The position numbers and the translations under genes are program-made. Positions 1 through 9,035 of a stretch of DNA of 38,168 nucleotides are shown here, piece after piece. The DNA is taken from contig CAJVXH010000011.1 of the NCBI GenBank assembly GCA_913009835.1, forward strand, positions 1-38,168. The letters run 5' to 3'. Source of the stretch: an uncultured bacterium (GTDB taxonomy: Bacteria; Electryoneota; Electryoneia; Electryoneales; Electryoneaceae). The notes beneath the pieces were generated by a model, which was given only the letters and a program-made list of their open reading frames with translations, made no database searches and had not been told where the DNA came from. Position 1 is the first letter of the stretch. Each line of letters starts with the position of its first letter.

Positions 1-182
1 TACAATGCGTTCTGTTCTCCATCCGTGACAGTCTCGCTGCCATAGTTTTGTTGTGTTTTTTTTTTTTATTTTTTTGTATCGTTTTTTTTTTTTTTTTTGT
101 CTTGTTTTTTTTTTTTCAAGCAGAAGACGGCATACGAGATATATCAGTGTGACTGGAGTTCAGACGTGTGCTCTTCCGATCT
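1..182. other. Non-biological end: poly-T and Illumina P7 adapter
   Basis: Positions 117-182 read as the Illumina P7 end: flow-cell sequence 117-140, an 8-base stretch at 141-148 (ACTGAT plus AT on the other strand), and the read-2 primer sequence ending GCTCTTCCGATCT at 182. Before it lie runs of T (about 52-116) and about 50 bases of unrelated sequence, typical of a read continuing past its adapter. Biological sequence starts at 183. Nothing here should be annotated as promoter or gene. Confidence 0.98.
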
Positions 183-2928
183 GTTCGAGCTCCCGGGTAT
201 GAACGCGGTCTGACAGGCGTGTCTGATCCTCGCGACGCTGAGCCAGGATTCCGTCAATTTCGGATCGTTGATTCTGGAGCCGTTCGTATTCCTTGCGGCT
301 TTTTGCCAGGGTGGAGGATTTATCCTCCAGATTCTTCTCGAGAACCTTGGTTTCGCCCTTGATACGCCATTGACGATCAACAGCGTCCTCCAGCGCACCT
401 CCAGCAGATTCTCGTTCCTGCTGCAACCGTTCGAGCTGATGCTCGTATTCTTCTTTCAGCGACTGCTGTTTGTTGAGCTCACCGCGCACTCTTGCCAGCG
501 ATGATGATGCTTCCACCTGTTTCTCACGGAGCTGGTCACGGGCGGTACGTTGTGCATCACTCTCCTGTCGTAGATCTTCACTCCGCTCGCGGATCTCAGA
601 GTAGAGTCCGTTCGCGTCTTTCAATGCCGCTGCGGCATCTTTGAGCTCCTTCTTCAGCGTTTCTATGCTACCCAGCAGCTGGTCACGATCATGTATGAGA
701 CGGGTGTGTTCTTCCGATGCCCGCGCCTTCAGGGATTCGAAATTCCGCCAATCCTCCTCAGTTCTTCGTAATATGGAATCCTGTGCTCGCAGGGCTTCAC
801 GAACCTGTTTACGCAGGGTCTCTGCCTCAATGCGCGCATTCATGGCTTGATCAGATTGTTGACGAGCGCTGGTGAGCTCAATTTCCATCGCCTCATGAGC
901 CGCTTGTAGATCATTCTGAAGTTGAGTGGCGTCATCCAGCAGTCCAGCGGCTCCGAGATCATCAACAGTGGCGCGCCCTGCGGAGATGGATCCGTCTGGA
1001 TGAAGTACACAACCTTCCGCTGTGACCAGCCCAAACTCATTTTTAGCTTCAGGCGCAAGATCGAGCAGGGTTGGCAAGTCTTGAACCAGACCGTAGAAGG
1101 ATAAGTGTTCACGGGCGACGTTTCCCGCATCACCGCTGGTATCTATGTAATTCAATAATGGTGTGATTCGTTTGTCATCCGGTAGCTGGTGGTTTACAGA
1201 TGCTTCCCGGTTATAGGTTGCGAGTGTCGCCCGACCGTGTTTCTGACTTTGCAGGAACTCGACCGCGCTCTGCATGCCGGAATCAGCGACTATTACAGCA
1301 TCGGACCAAGGTTCCAGCGCGGCGGCGATGGCGACTCGGACCGACTCATCTTTAATCACTACCGCGTCACCGAGGCGACCGTACACATCATCGAGATCAG
1401 CTGTGAGCAGCGCCTGCACAGCCTCTGACCTCCCTACGCCGCTCTGAATGATCCGCTGCAGGAATTCGACGCGTTCCTTGGCGCTATTCAGGTCTCGCCC
1501 CATCCCGACCGCAGTCTTCTCGGATTCATTGAGCTCGGAGCGCAGCGATTCCTCGTTTGATCGTGCATCCGCCAGTTTAGTCTCGGCTGCCGTCAACTCG
1601 GTGTTCAAGCGTTCTAGTTCGTTTCGAGCGTTTTCCGGGTCTTCCGGCGCTTCAGGCAGATCTGCTTTTTGATTGATTTGAAGTTGATCGTTCACTTGGA
1701 TCAAACGTTCTTCGGAACGTTTCAGTTCACCATCAACACGGGCCTGTTCACGTTCAGCCTTAACCCGTTCACGTTCGGCGTTGTCCCGTCGCTGGCTGTG
1801 GCTGTTTACCCTCTCCTGAATTGCGTCCCAGCTTACCCGCATGCCCTCAAGCCGCTGTTCAATTTCCCGGGCTCGGTCGGTGGCACGTTCATCCTGCTGC
1901 GCCATGTTGTTCAGCTCTTGGGCGATGTCCACAAGACGTTGGGTTAGTATTTTTTCTTCCTCGTCACGTTTCTCACTGCGACTATGACCGGAGCGAATGC
2001 GTTCCTCGAGGACATCGATCTCACGTCGGGTGTTGGTCAGGCGATCAAAGGCTTGGGATTTTTCTGCGCCCAGCGTTTGCAACGTCTCTTCTAGAACCGA
2101 CAGTTTGCCGTGCAACTCATGCTGTGTTTTTCGGTCTCGATCCACCTGTTGGGCCAAATTGTCACGTGAAGTACGATCCGCAACGAGTTGCTCTTCCAAT
2201 GGTGCGACTTTGGCGCGCAGTTCAATAATTTCTGCTGAAGAGGCCTTCAGTTCAATCACCCGTAACGCTTCACGCAGGTGGCGGTATCGACGCGCCTTGT
2301 TCACCTGCCGTTTGAGCGAATTACGTCGTGAGGTCACTTCGTTGAGCAGATCGGCGAGTCGGGTGAGGTCAGTTCGGGTTTCATTTAATCGATGGCGAGT
2401 GGTCTTGAGCTTTGCCTTGTACCCGGTAACTCCTGCGGCCTCCTCAAAAAGGCGGCGACGTTCGTCGGTGCGAGCGGAGAGGATGGTCTCGACCATTTTC
2501 AGCTCGATGATGCTGTAGCTATCCGGACCCAGACCGGTGTCAGCAAAGAGGTTCTTGATGTCCTTTAATCGGCTGGGACGTCGGTTTATCAGGTAGTCGG
2601 AATCGCCATCTCGGGTGAGCCGTCTGGTGATCGCCAGTTCGGTAAACTCTTCGGGGAGGATATTGCGATCGTTCTCCAGGATCAGGGTAACTTCTGATTT
2701 GGCCGCGGGTTTTTGATGAAGAGATCCTGCGAAGATGACGTGTTCCATCTTTTCGGAGCGAAGCACAGTTGACCGCTGTTCACCCAGCACCCATCGGACT
2801 GCGTCAACGATGTTCGTTTTGCCACAGCCATTTGGTCCGACAATCGCCATGACTCCGCGTGCGAACGTCAGTTTGGTCTTGTTGGGAAAGGATTTAAAGC
2901 CTTGAATTTCGAGTCCGCTGAGGTGCAC
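183..2928 (-). CDS. smc: Chromosome segregation protein SMC (3' end missing)
   Basis: Structural-maintenance-of-chromosomes ATPase, which organises and segregates the chromosome as a homodimer with ScpA/ScpB. The N-terminus has the family hallmarks: FKSFPNKTKL, then Walker A GPNGCGKTNI at about residues 31-40, then VRWVLGEQ. A long coiled coil rich in Glu, Arg, Gln and Leu follows (about 170-500). A globular hinge lies at about 505-655, with LGDAVVIKD near its start and a Gly-rich DGSISAGRA near its end. A second coiled coil runs to the contig edge. About 915 genuine residues remain of the usual 1150-1200, so the C-terminal head with the ABC signature and Walker B is off the contig. The last seven residues before the apparent stop are adapter-encoded. 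The ATG at 2928 gives the canonical SMC N-terminus. Confidence 0.96.
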
Positions 2929-3220
2929 CCTGCTCCCAGTTCTTTGCCCTGCCAGAAAAGTTGATTCAAAGTCTGATCAAATAGACCCTCACCTACTAAC
3001 ATAGCGTCAAGATTGATGGAGATTCAAACCACGGCTGGAGGTGATGAGGTTATCGCAGCCCACCATTTTACAAAGAGGTGTAAGTTGGAACTGCCTCAAG
3101 TGGAGTCAGAAGAGCTCAGGCAGCAAATCTGCAGTAACACTCTCCCTCGTCTGGCATCCAATGAAATGAGTGATCACATTGTGCCAACACACTTCTTCTG
3201 AAAGAAACTGGACCGGGTAA
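2929..3220. other. Divergent intergenic region, no gene seen
   Basis: This gap separates smc (leftward) from the FmdB-type gene (rightward) and so should hold both promoters. I see no convincing -35/-10 pair, hairpin family member or coding stretch. The short reading frames across it lack a ribosome binding site and recognisable content. Confidence 0.5.
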
Positions 3221-3427
3221 ATGCCGACTTACACATATGTCTGTCCTGAATGTGGACAGCGATTCAATTTGTTTCACTCCATCAGTGACGACAGTCCGAA
3301 GGTTTGCCCTGACTGCGGAGCGGGAGCTCAACGTCAGATGGGTGGCGGCTCTGCATTGAACGTATCAAACGGGAGTGGATTGTCTTCCACACCATCACCG
3401 AGTATCCCTCAAGGCGGTTTCACCTGA
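3221..3427 (+). CDS. FmdB-type zinc ribbon protein
   Basis: A 68-residue protein starting MPTYTYVCPECG, the standard opening of the FmdB / CxxC_CXXC_SSSS family. Two CxxC knuckles (Cys8/Cys11 and Cys29/Cys32) would bind one zinc ion. The tail after about residue 42 is a low-complexity Gly/Ser/Pro stretch, as in many members. The family is named after a proposed regulator of the formamidase operon, but its role is unknown in most bacteria, so no specific function is claimed. The region just upstream of the ATG has only a weak Shine-Dalgarno match. The gene stands alone, divergent from smc. Length and motif order fit the family well. Confidence 0.9.
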   Translation: MPTYTYVCPECGQRFNLFHSISDDSPKVCPDCGAGAQRQMGGGSALNVSNGSGLSSTPSPSIPQGGFT

Positions 3428-3601
3428 GCGGGTTGCTGATCCGCCGGTGGTGGATACTGAGTCACGCAGCAATTCGTCAGTGAACAGGAAGTGCTTAATC
3501 AGAAGGTGAATTATCTTTCGCTGGAGATATGGAGGCCCGCAACGGTTCGTCTTGGTAGACGGAAAGGAATTTCTTAGGTTCACTGACTGTAGCGGATACC
3601 C

Positions 3602-3607
3602 AGGGAG
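3602..3607 (+). promoter_or_regulatory. Ribosome binding site AGGGAG favouring an ATT start
   Basis: AGGGAG lies 9 nt before an in-frame ATT at 3617. No ATG, GTG or TTG lies between this site and the end of the encoded N-terminal membrane helix. The in-frame stop TAG at 3590-3592 limits how far upstream the gene can begin. Confidence 0.5.
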
Positions 3608-3616
3608 TTAAACTCA

Positions 3617-4036
3617 ATTCTCAACCGTAAACAAATACTGTGCGTTTCAGGGGCGCTGGTTGTTTGCATCGCTCTGGCGATTGTGCCACCCTGGTGCTAT
3701 TTGGATGGTTCGTCCGGTGGGTTCGCCTTGTTCAACAACCCACCTGATCCTCTGCCCGATTCGTTGATTACAGACGCCGATATCAAAGAAAATCTCTCAC
3801 TCACTATGGTTTCATACACCTTCTCCAATCCTGATACACGTAAAACCGAATTCACCCGCAGGGAGCTGACAGTAGCGTTCATTGATATCCGCAAATTGCT
3901 GACGATCGGAATTCTTGCCAGCTTACTGGGAGTAATCGGATTGTTCGCCTTCGATCACCAAACCACTATCAGCAACAGGGAACTGACGCTTTTGTCCGAT
4001 AAGAAGACAACTTGTTCGAATGGCAAATCGGCATAG
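3617..4036 (+). CDS. Small membrane protein, two predicted helices (start uncertain)
   Basis: Unrecognised small membrane protein, about 139 residues if translation begins at ATT 3617. The frame encodes a basic start (NRKQ), a hydrophobic helix ILCVSGALVVCIALAIV, then PPW. A short polar, probably extracytoplasmic stretch follows, with FNNPPDPLPD and SYTFSNPDTRKTEF. Then IDIRKLL leads into a second helix (about LTIGILASLLGVIGLFAF), and a polar tail ends the protein. The RKQ-helix-PPW layout is one I associate with small hypothetical membrane proteins across many phyla, function unknown. The only conventional start (GTG 3683) lies after the first helix and would remove it, which is why the upstream start is preferred. 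The gene converges with the aminotransferase, 9 bases apart. Confidence 0.68.
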   Translation: MLNRKQILCVSGALVVCIALAIVPPWCYLDGSSGGFALFNNPPDPLPDSLITDADIKENLSLTMVSYTFSNPDTRKTEFTRRELTVAFIDIRKLLTIGILASLLGVIGLFAFDHQTTISNRELTLLSDKKTTCSNGKSA

Positions 4037-4045
4037 CGGATTTTA

Positions 4046-5188
4046 TCAGGACTTCAGCCTCTCAATTGCCAGTTGAATTCGATCTCTCGATGTTGTGACA
4101 GCCGCACGAACGAATCCTTCCCCAGCTTTACCGAATCCTCGTCCCGGTGTAAGGATCACTCCCTTTTCCATCGCATGTTCAACAAATGCCAGATCATCGC
4201 TGACTCGGAACCAGGCGAAGAAGGTTGCCGGGCTGGGATAGACCTGAAGCACCCCCGGAATGTGTTTCAAACCGTCCTCGATGAGGTTCTTACGCGCGGC
4301 ATATTCATCATGTGATCTCTGTGCTTCCGGTGGTGGATTTTGTCCATCGTAGGTGGCCAGCGCATCTGCCATCGCCCGTTGAATGAACACCGGCGCACCG
4401 CTGTCGAGTTGCGTCTTGACTTTGGTTAACGCTGCTATGACATCAGCCTTTCCGACAGCAAAACCTATTCGGTATCCGGTCACGTTCATCATTTTCGACA
4501 GGCTGTGGAATTCGATTACATTTTTACTGAACTGAAGCGTTGATGGTGGTTTTGGTGATTGGAAGCTGAGTTCGCAGTATGCGGCATCCATCACTACCAG
4601 GGTGTCCGGGTTATCATCGGCCCAGACAGCAACCTCACGATAGAACGATTCCGGAGCAATAGCTCCCGTCGGATTGTTCGGATAGTTGAGGTAGAGAATC
4701 CGTGCACCTGACGCCTGATTCAGATCGGGGAGAAAGCCATTTTCTGGGAGTAATGGGAGGGCATGGAAATCAGCACCATTGAGGATGGCACCTGCATTGG
4801 CATAAACGGGGTAGCCCGGATCGGTTGCGGCTATGAAACTACCCGGTTCAGCGAATGCCCGCGCCAGATTCGCCAGCCCTTCCTTGGAACCCATGGTAAC
4901 ACAAATTTCGTTGACCGGATTGATTTCAATGCCGAAGCGTCCCCTGAGCCAGGCAGCAATCTGCCTGCGAACTTCAGGATCACCTTGACTGGTTGGGTAT
5001 TGGTGAGCGTCGGGATCGTCAAGATGATGTATGAGGCTGTTCTTGACCGTTGACACCGGGGGCAGGTCCGGGTCTGCAATGCCGAGGTCAATCAGATCCA
5101 CGCCTTTGGCACGTAACTCAGACGCTTTGGCTTCCAGGCTTGCGAAGAGGTATGGCGGCAGGTTGCGGATGCGTTCCGCGAGTATCAT
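4046..5188 (-). CDS. dapL: Class I/II aminotransferase, LL-diaminopimelate aminotransferase-like
   Basis: PLP-dependent fold-type I aminotransferase of 380 residues. The start MILAERIRNLPPYLF followed by DLIDLGIADPDLPP matches the DapL group, which converts tetrahydrodipicolinate and glutamate to LL-diaminopimelate in one step for lysine and peptidoglycan synthesis. Visible motifs are LNYPNNPTGAI (about 167), MDAAYCEL with the cofactor-ring Asp (about 200), and SLSKMMNVTG with the Schiff-base lysine at about 232. ATG 5188 is preferred over GTG 5194 because GGAG sits 8 nt before the ATG but only 2 nt before the GTG. It is the last gene of a three-gene unit, about 30 bases after the sugar kinase. 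Close relatives act on other amino acids, so the symbol is provisional. Confidence 0.8.
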   Translation of the reverse strand: MILAERIRNLPPYLFASLEAKASELRAKGVDLIDLGIADPDLPPVSTVKNSLIHHLDDPDAHQYPTSQGDPEVRRQIAAWLRGRFGIEINPVNEICVTMGSKEGLANLARAFAEPGSFIAATDPGYPVYANAGAILNGADFHALPLLPENGFLPDLNQASGARILYLNYPNNPTGAIAPESFYREVAVWADDNPDTLVVMDAAYCELSFQSPKPPSTLQFSKNVIEFHSLSKMMNVTGYRIGFAVGKADVIAALTKVKTQLDSGAPVFIQRAMADALATYDGQNPPPEAQRSHDEYAARKNLIEDGLKHIPGVLQVYPSPATFFAWFRVSDDLAFVEHAMEKGVILTPGRGFGKAGEGFVRAAVTTSRDRIQLAIERLKS

Positions 5189-5218
5189 ATGCACATCTCC
5201 AGAACGAATTGTTGATCT

Positions 5219-6187
5219 CTAGGCGTATGATCGCCGCACGATGGATTCTCGTGCCCAGAGTACGGCGCCTCTGACGGCATCCATCTGCGGTTCAACCAGA
5301 GATGGAAGGTCTGAACCCTCTGACTCTGATGCTGCTTCCCAGGCGGCGGTCATCCCGGGACGAAGCAAATCCAGCGCTCCATTTCCGACTCCTCCCAGCA
5401 GAGCGACCTCAAGCTCATCGGTGGCGATGTTGAGCTTGTTTCCGGTTCTCAGCGCGAGCTCGGCCAGTTCTTTGCCAGCGCGATGATACAAACCAGCTGC
5501 AATTTCATCACCCTCGCGAGCCAGATCTGCCAGTTGCTGTCCCAATGTGGTCAGATCATCCCTGCTGATGGTCTCTGAGTAGATGGCAGGGACTAATTGG
5601 TATGCATCAGCAACTTGGAAGTGTTCGATCAGCAGGTCCGTAATTCCGGTCGTGGGACCAGATCCTTCCCATTGCGCGAGGGCGCAACGCACGGCTTCTC
5701 TGGCGATCCACCACCCGCTCCCCTCATCACCCAGCAGCCATCCCCATCCTCCGGCACGAGCTTCCTCGCCATCGGCATTTCGTCCGTAAGCGATCGAACC
5801 TGTTCCCGAGGTGACGATAACCCCAGCTCCCCCGCCAAACGCGCCATATTGGGCGATATATGCGTCATGATGGACATAGACATGAGTGTTGTGGAAAGCT
5901 TTGTGCAGGACACTCTGAACCATCTCGCGTTCTTCCGAAGAACCTACTCCGGCCGCACCAACGGCGATGGCACCTATGGTGACATTGAATCGTATTTCAT
6001 GGGGGATGAGTGTCCTGATTGTACTGCTGATGAGCTTCATCAGTTCAGAGGCAGGCTGCTGTTTTAGGCTGAAGGCTGGTCCTTCGCTGTATGCTATTTC
6101 CTTGCGATCCGGGCCGGACAGCAGGAAGCGAGAACGAGTGGCGCCGGCATCAACTCCGACGACATGGATTGCGGCGTGGTCTCTCAC
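5219..6187 (-). CDS. BadF/BadG/BcrA/BcrD-family sugar kinase (N-acetylglucosamine kinase-like)
   Basis: ASKHA-superfamily kinase of 322 residues. Visible motifs are the phosphate-1 loop VGVDAGATRSR (DxGxT at 13-17), HHDAYIAQYGAFGG (about 106-119, probable catalytic Asp 108), the phosphate-2 loop TSGTGSIAYG (about 126-135), and GGWGWLLGDEGSGWW (about 147-160), typical of the N-acetylglucosamine kinase branch. Expected reaction: ATP-dependent phosphorylation of N-acetylglucosamine or a similar amino sugar in the cytoplasm, as in cell-wall recycling. The GTG start overlaps the glycosyltransferase stop as GTGA, indicating translational coupling. I favour a sugar kinase over a benzoyl-CoA reductase activase, because no Fe-S cysteines and no reductase subunits are present. 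Confidence 0.87.
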   Translation of the reverse strand: MRDHAAIHVVGVDAGATRSRFLLSGPDRKEIAYSEGPAFSLKQQPASELMKLISSTIRTLIPHEIRFNVTIGAIAVGAAGVGSSEEREMVQSVLHKAFHNTHVYVHHDAYIAQYGAFGGGAGVIVTSGTGSIAYGRNADGEEARAGGWGWLLGDEGSGWWIAREAVRCALAQWEGSGPTTGITDLLIEHFQVADAYQLVPAIYSETISRDDLTTLGQQLADLAREGDEIAAGLYHRAGKELAELALRTGNKLNIATDELEVALLGGVGNGALDLLRPGMTAAWEAASESEGSDLPSLVEPQMDAVRGAVLWARESIVRRSYA

Positions 6188-7674
6188 GAGAATCGCTCGT
6201 TGATCTTTCTACGGCGTTCCACTGCACAGGTGCGGGCGAATGTTTTAGCCCGGATTTTATCTTTTGGCAGACGGAGGGCATCGGTGTTGCCCGGGTGGCG
6301 TCGGTATCGATACAAAACGTCGTGTACCCGATCTACCTGATATTTCTCGGAGACCTTGAGTACCAGGTCATAGTCTTCGCCGTAATTGGGGAAGTCGACT
6401 TCGTTGAATCCGCCCATCTCCTGAACAGCCGCCTTGCTCCAACAGCGCAGTGCTCCCGCGCCATCGACCCGAAGGATATTGTTCAAGTTATACTCGAGGT
6501 GCTCGATTATACCGAAGTCGCTGAGAGTAGTTCCACCCTCGTCCATCAGCACATAATAACTTATTGCGAGCGCACATTGGGGATGCGATTCAAGGTGATC
6601 CACCATTGACTGTAAGGTGTTTGGCAGGTATTCGTCATCACTGTCGAGTTGAGCTATGTAGCGTCCCCTTGCAGCAGCAATTCCCATGTTAAGAGCTTTG
6701 GCAATCAGGTTCAGGTCGCTCGACAGCACCCTAATCCGAGTATCCTTATCTGCATACTTTTGTGCGACTTCGAGGCTGTTGTCATGGGAAGCATTATCCA
6801 CCACGATGATTTCGAAATTGTCCAGCGTATTTGCCAACACTGAATCCAGCGCCTTCCCGAGCAAGGTGGCACGATTGTGCACAGGAATCACTACCGTCAC
6901 TATGGGATCGCCGTCAGCGATGGGACTTCGTGGGGCGACATTTTCTGGTAACTCGAGGTAAGCACCGCGACGTTTCAGGCAGTCGTAGAACACCTGCTCA
7001 GTTTCTTTTTCCTCAGCCTCGTCCATGAACAGGTAGCTGAAGCCGCCATATGTTCCCCCGCCAGGGTAGAACAACACGTTCTCATCGACTTCTGAATCAT
7101 CTTCGGGTGGATGAACGGTGTGGGTCGGAACTTTGATTTGGGCAACATCCCCATGTTCCATCAGCTTCAGACGCAGGTCGTAGAATGTCGCGAACTTCAG
7201 AGACTGGTCGGCTCCACCGATTCGATCCAGGTATTCAGCAGGTAATCCCCAAAGCGCTCCAAAATCTTCCCGTTCGGTGAGGTCGTCCTTGAAAGGATGT
7301 ATCTCAACATTTCGATCTCTATGGTGATAGTCTGAGACGATGAGGGCTGCTTCGGGATGGTTATGATGTTTATCGATGAAGCGCTGAATACCGTGCGGAT
7401 CAACCTCAACGCCTGGGGGAATCCAGATGTACAGGTCAGACTTTACGCTTGCTCTCGCGACTTCGAGCATTCCACCTAGTGTGGTTGCAGTTGTTTCAAC
7501 GGTTCTCATGTCTGGTCCACTTGGGGGCTCTTCGCCAGGACCATGCAGGTAAAGAATTGGTGCGTCATTGTTTCGCAGTGACATCAACGAGCGTACGACG
7601 GCTTCTGAGGAAGCCTGGATGCTTGTCAGGATTGAGACGGTGTTTTCAGGCACAATTATCTCAGAGCAATCCAC
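6184..7674 (-). CDS. Family 2 glycosyltransferase with degenerate N-terminal GT-A-like domain
   Basis: A 496-residue protein with a clear GT2 domain in its second half. It begins IVTVVIPVHNRATLLGKALD (about 258), with VVDNASHDNS (about 291), the sugar-nucleotide/metal motif QLDSDDEYLP (Asp344/Asp346) and GEDYDLVLK (about 432), a candidate for the catalytic base. It should transfer a nucleotide-activated sugar, probably in the cytoplasm, since I see no signal peptide or membrane helix. The first 235 residues look like a second, decayed GT-A fold (VSILTSIQASSEAVVRSLM, then IPPGVEVDPHG where DxD would sit, then a GALWGLPAEYLDRIGG segment). The GTG at 7674 has no clear Shine-Dalgarno. First gene of the glycosyltransferase/kinase/aminotransferase unit. 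Confidence 0.88.
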   Translation of the reverse strand: MDCSEIIVPENTVSILTSIQASSEAVVRSLMSLRNNDAPILYLHGPGEEPPSGPDMRTVETTATTLGGMLEVARASVKSDLYIWIPPGVEVDPHGIQRFIDKHHNHPEAALIVSDYHHRDRNVEIHPFKDDLTEREDFGALWGLPAEYLDRIGGADQSLKFATFYDLRLKLMEHGDVAQIKVPTHTVHPPEDDSEVDENVLFYPGGGTYGGFSYLFMDEAEEKETEQVFYDCLKRRGAYLELPENVAPRSPIADGDPIVTVVIPVHNRATLLGKALDSVLANTLDNFEIIVVDNASHDNSLEVAQKYADKDTRIRVLSSDLNLIAKALNMGIAAARGRYIAQLDSDDEYLPNTLQSMVDHLESHPQCALAISYYVLMDEGGTTLSDFGIIEHLEYNLNNILRVDGAGALRCWSKAAVQEMGGFNEVDFPNYGEDYDLVLKVSEKYQVDRVHDVLYRYRRHPGNTDALRLPKDKIRAKTFARTCAVERRRKINERFS

Positions 7675-7729
7675 TTATCAAGCGGAATGTGACAGGAAAT
7701 TGAATTCATGTAGATAGGACAATTGTGAA

Positions 7730-8086
7730 CTATATGTCGAAAGATTCTTTGTCGTAATCGCTAATTTCCGGACGTGGAATTCCTCGGCTCTCGTCGAATT
7801 TCCAGACGAGTTCGAGCACTTCACGTCCTATCTCCGGAGTAACACGTGTAAACCGGAAATATTTCCCTGCCCAGACCGCTACCATTTGTCCCTGGGTGAG
7901 GGCATACTCAACTTCTACAGGAGTTCCAAGTTTGCGGGTTGATTTGCCGACAACGTAAGTTGCTGCTTGAAATTCGTTGCGCTTCACGATGTAATTAGCG
8001 CCTTCGATTCTTGCATAATCGTTGGCACGAATCCACATGGGTTTGTTCTTTTTGCGCTTATACAGCTTCTTTTCTTTTTCAGGCAT
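7730..8086 (-). CDS. Conserved-looking hypothetical protein, 118 aa
   Basis: I do not recognise this protein. It starts with a strongly basic segment (MPEKEKKLYKRKKNK), continues with WIRANDYARIEGANYIVKR, then several short alternating hydrophobic stretches (VEVEYALTQGQMVAVWAG, YFRFTRVTP) suggesting a small mainly beta domain, and ends acidic (ISDYDKESFDI). No signal peptide, membrane helix or cysteine is visible, so it is probably cytoplasmic; the basic N-terminus could contact nucleic acid. GGAA lies a few bases before the ATG. It is divergent from the SDR gene (92-bp gap) and on the same strand as the glycosyltransferase unit, 55 bp upstream of it. Confidence 0.7.
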   Translation of the reverse strand: MPEKEKKLYKRKKNKPMWIRANDYARIEGANYIVKRNEFQAATYVVGKSTRKLGTPVEVEYALTQGQMVAVWAGKYFRFTRVTPEIGREVLELVWKFDESRGIPRPEISDYDKESFDI

Positions 8087-8178
8087 CGTCGTTTCCAGTT
8101 AGTCAAGCTGTAAAGTACACATATGTCAGTAACAGGGTCAACAGCGTCGTCCCGACGCTCGCAATTTGGAAACTTATC

Positions 8179-8922
8179 ATGAAACGTAGAGTCCTCGTAA
8201 CTGGTGCAACTTCAGGCATTGGGAAGGCGTGCACCATTCTGCTCACCCAACGTGGTTATGATGTTATCGCCACCGGAAGAAATGCTTCGGTGCTCGCTGA
8301 TATTGCGGATTCCGGTCACGCTGTTGCGACTGTTGCCGCAGATCTGGCTGAGACTCAGGCTGCGAAGTTTATCTATGCTGAAGCCTGTAAGGGCGGTCCC
8401 ATCTCGGGTCTAGTCCACTCCGCCGGAGTAATCAGTGCAGGTGGAATGGACGACGAGAGTGATGAAGGTTTCAACAGCATGATGACCATAAATGTTCATG
8501 CTAGTTTCCGCATCCTCAAGGCCTGCTGGGAAGACCTGAAACAGACTAAAGGCTCCGCTGTTCTGGTTAGCAGTTTGACTGGACTTCGCGCATCTCCCGA
8601 CCTGCTCACCTATTGCGTGAGCAAAGCTGCGGTTGATCACCTGGTCCGTTGCGCGGCGCTCGATGGTGCTCCCTTTGGGGTGCGGGTAAACGGTGTTAAT
8701 CCCGGCGTGGTAGTGACAGAGCTGCACAAGCGAGGCGGGATGGACGAGGAACGTTACGCTGCATTCCTCGAACACAGCAAGGACACACATCCGCTGGGAC
8801 GTCCGGGCCAGCCTGAAGAGATCGCCGAGGCGATTGAGTGGTTGATCAGTGACAAGGCGGAGTGGATAACTGGTGTTAATCTTCCGACGGACGGCGGGAG
8901 GCAATTGACGTGTCTTCGGTGA
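8179..8922 (+). CDS. Short-chain dehydrogenase/reductase
   Basis: Classical SDR of 247 residues, an NAD(P)-dependent oxidoreductase of unknown substrate. It has the cofactor motif TGATSGIG (8-15), ATGRN after the second strand, AADLAE (about 54), the HSAG variant of NNAG (80-83), the catalytic Ser131/132 and YCVSK (Tyr145, Lys149), and the usual post-active-site NPGVVVTEL. The end, EWITGVNLPTDGGRQL, is characteristic of FabG-like SDRs. ATG 8179 places MKRRVLVTGA at the N-terminus; upstream in-frame extension adds unrelated residues. A block of six GGCTCGG heptamers begins one base after the stop. Confidence 0.93.
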   Translation: MKRRVLVTGATSGIGKACTILLTQRGYDVIATGRNASVLADIADSGHAVATVAADLAETQAAKFIYAEACKGGPISGLVHSAGVISAGGMDDESDEGFNSMMTINVHASFRILKACWEDLKQTKGSAVLVSSLTGLRASPDLLTYCVSKAAVDHLVRCAALDGAPFGVRVNGVNPGVVVTELHKRGGMDEERYAAFLEHSKDTHPLGRPGQPEEIAEAIEWLISDKAEWITGVNLPTDGGRQLTCLR

Positions 8923-8923
8923 A

Positions 8924-8964
8924 GGCTCGGGGCTCGGGGCTCGGGGCTCGGGGCTCGGGGCTCG
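8924..8964 (+). repeat. Heptamer tandem repeat GGCTCGG x6 after a stop codon
   Basis: Five perfect copies and one 6-base copy of GGCTCGG, starting one base after the SDR stop TGA. The same heptamer follows the stop of the gene ending at 13350. Confidence 0.97.
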
Positions 8965-9035
8965 AAAATCAACGTTTTCCTTGAGTCTCACACAATATCT
9001 CCAGACCTTTTGCTTTTATTACAGGAGACCACTTC

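Noticed and set aside
52-116. Poly-T tract as a promoter element or terminator
   Set aside because: It lies outside the adapter boundary and is sequencing artefact.
5219-6187. Benzoyl-CoA or 2-hydroxyacyl-CoA dehydratase activase
   Set aside because: The activase cysteines for the bridging Fe-S cluster are not seen and no dehydratase subunits are nearby; the GDEGSGWW segment fits the sugar-kinase branch.
8923-8991. Peptides of the EPRAPSPEPRAPS type near the SDR stop
   Set aside because: These are translations of the GGCTCGG heptamer repeat on the minus strand, not protein-coding sequence.
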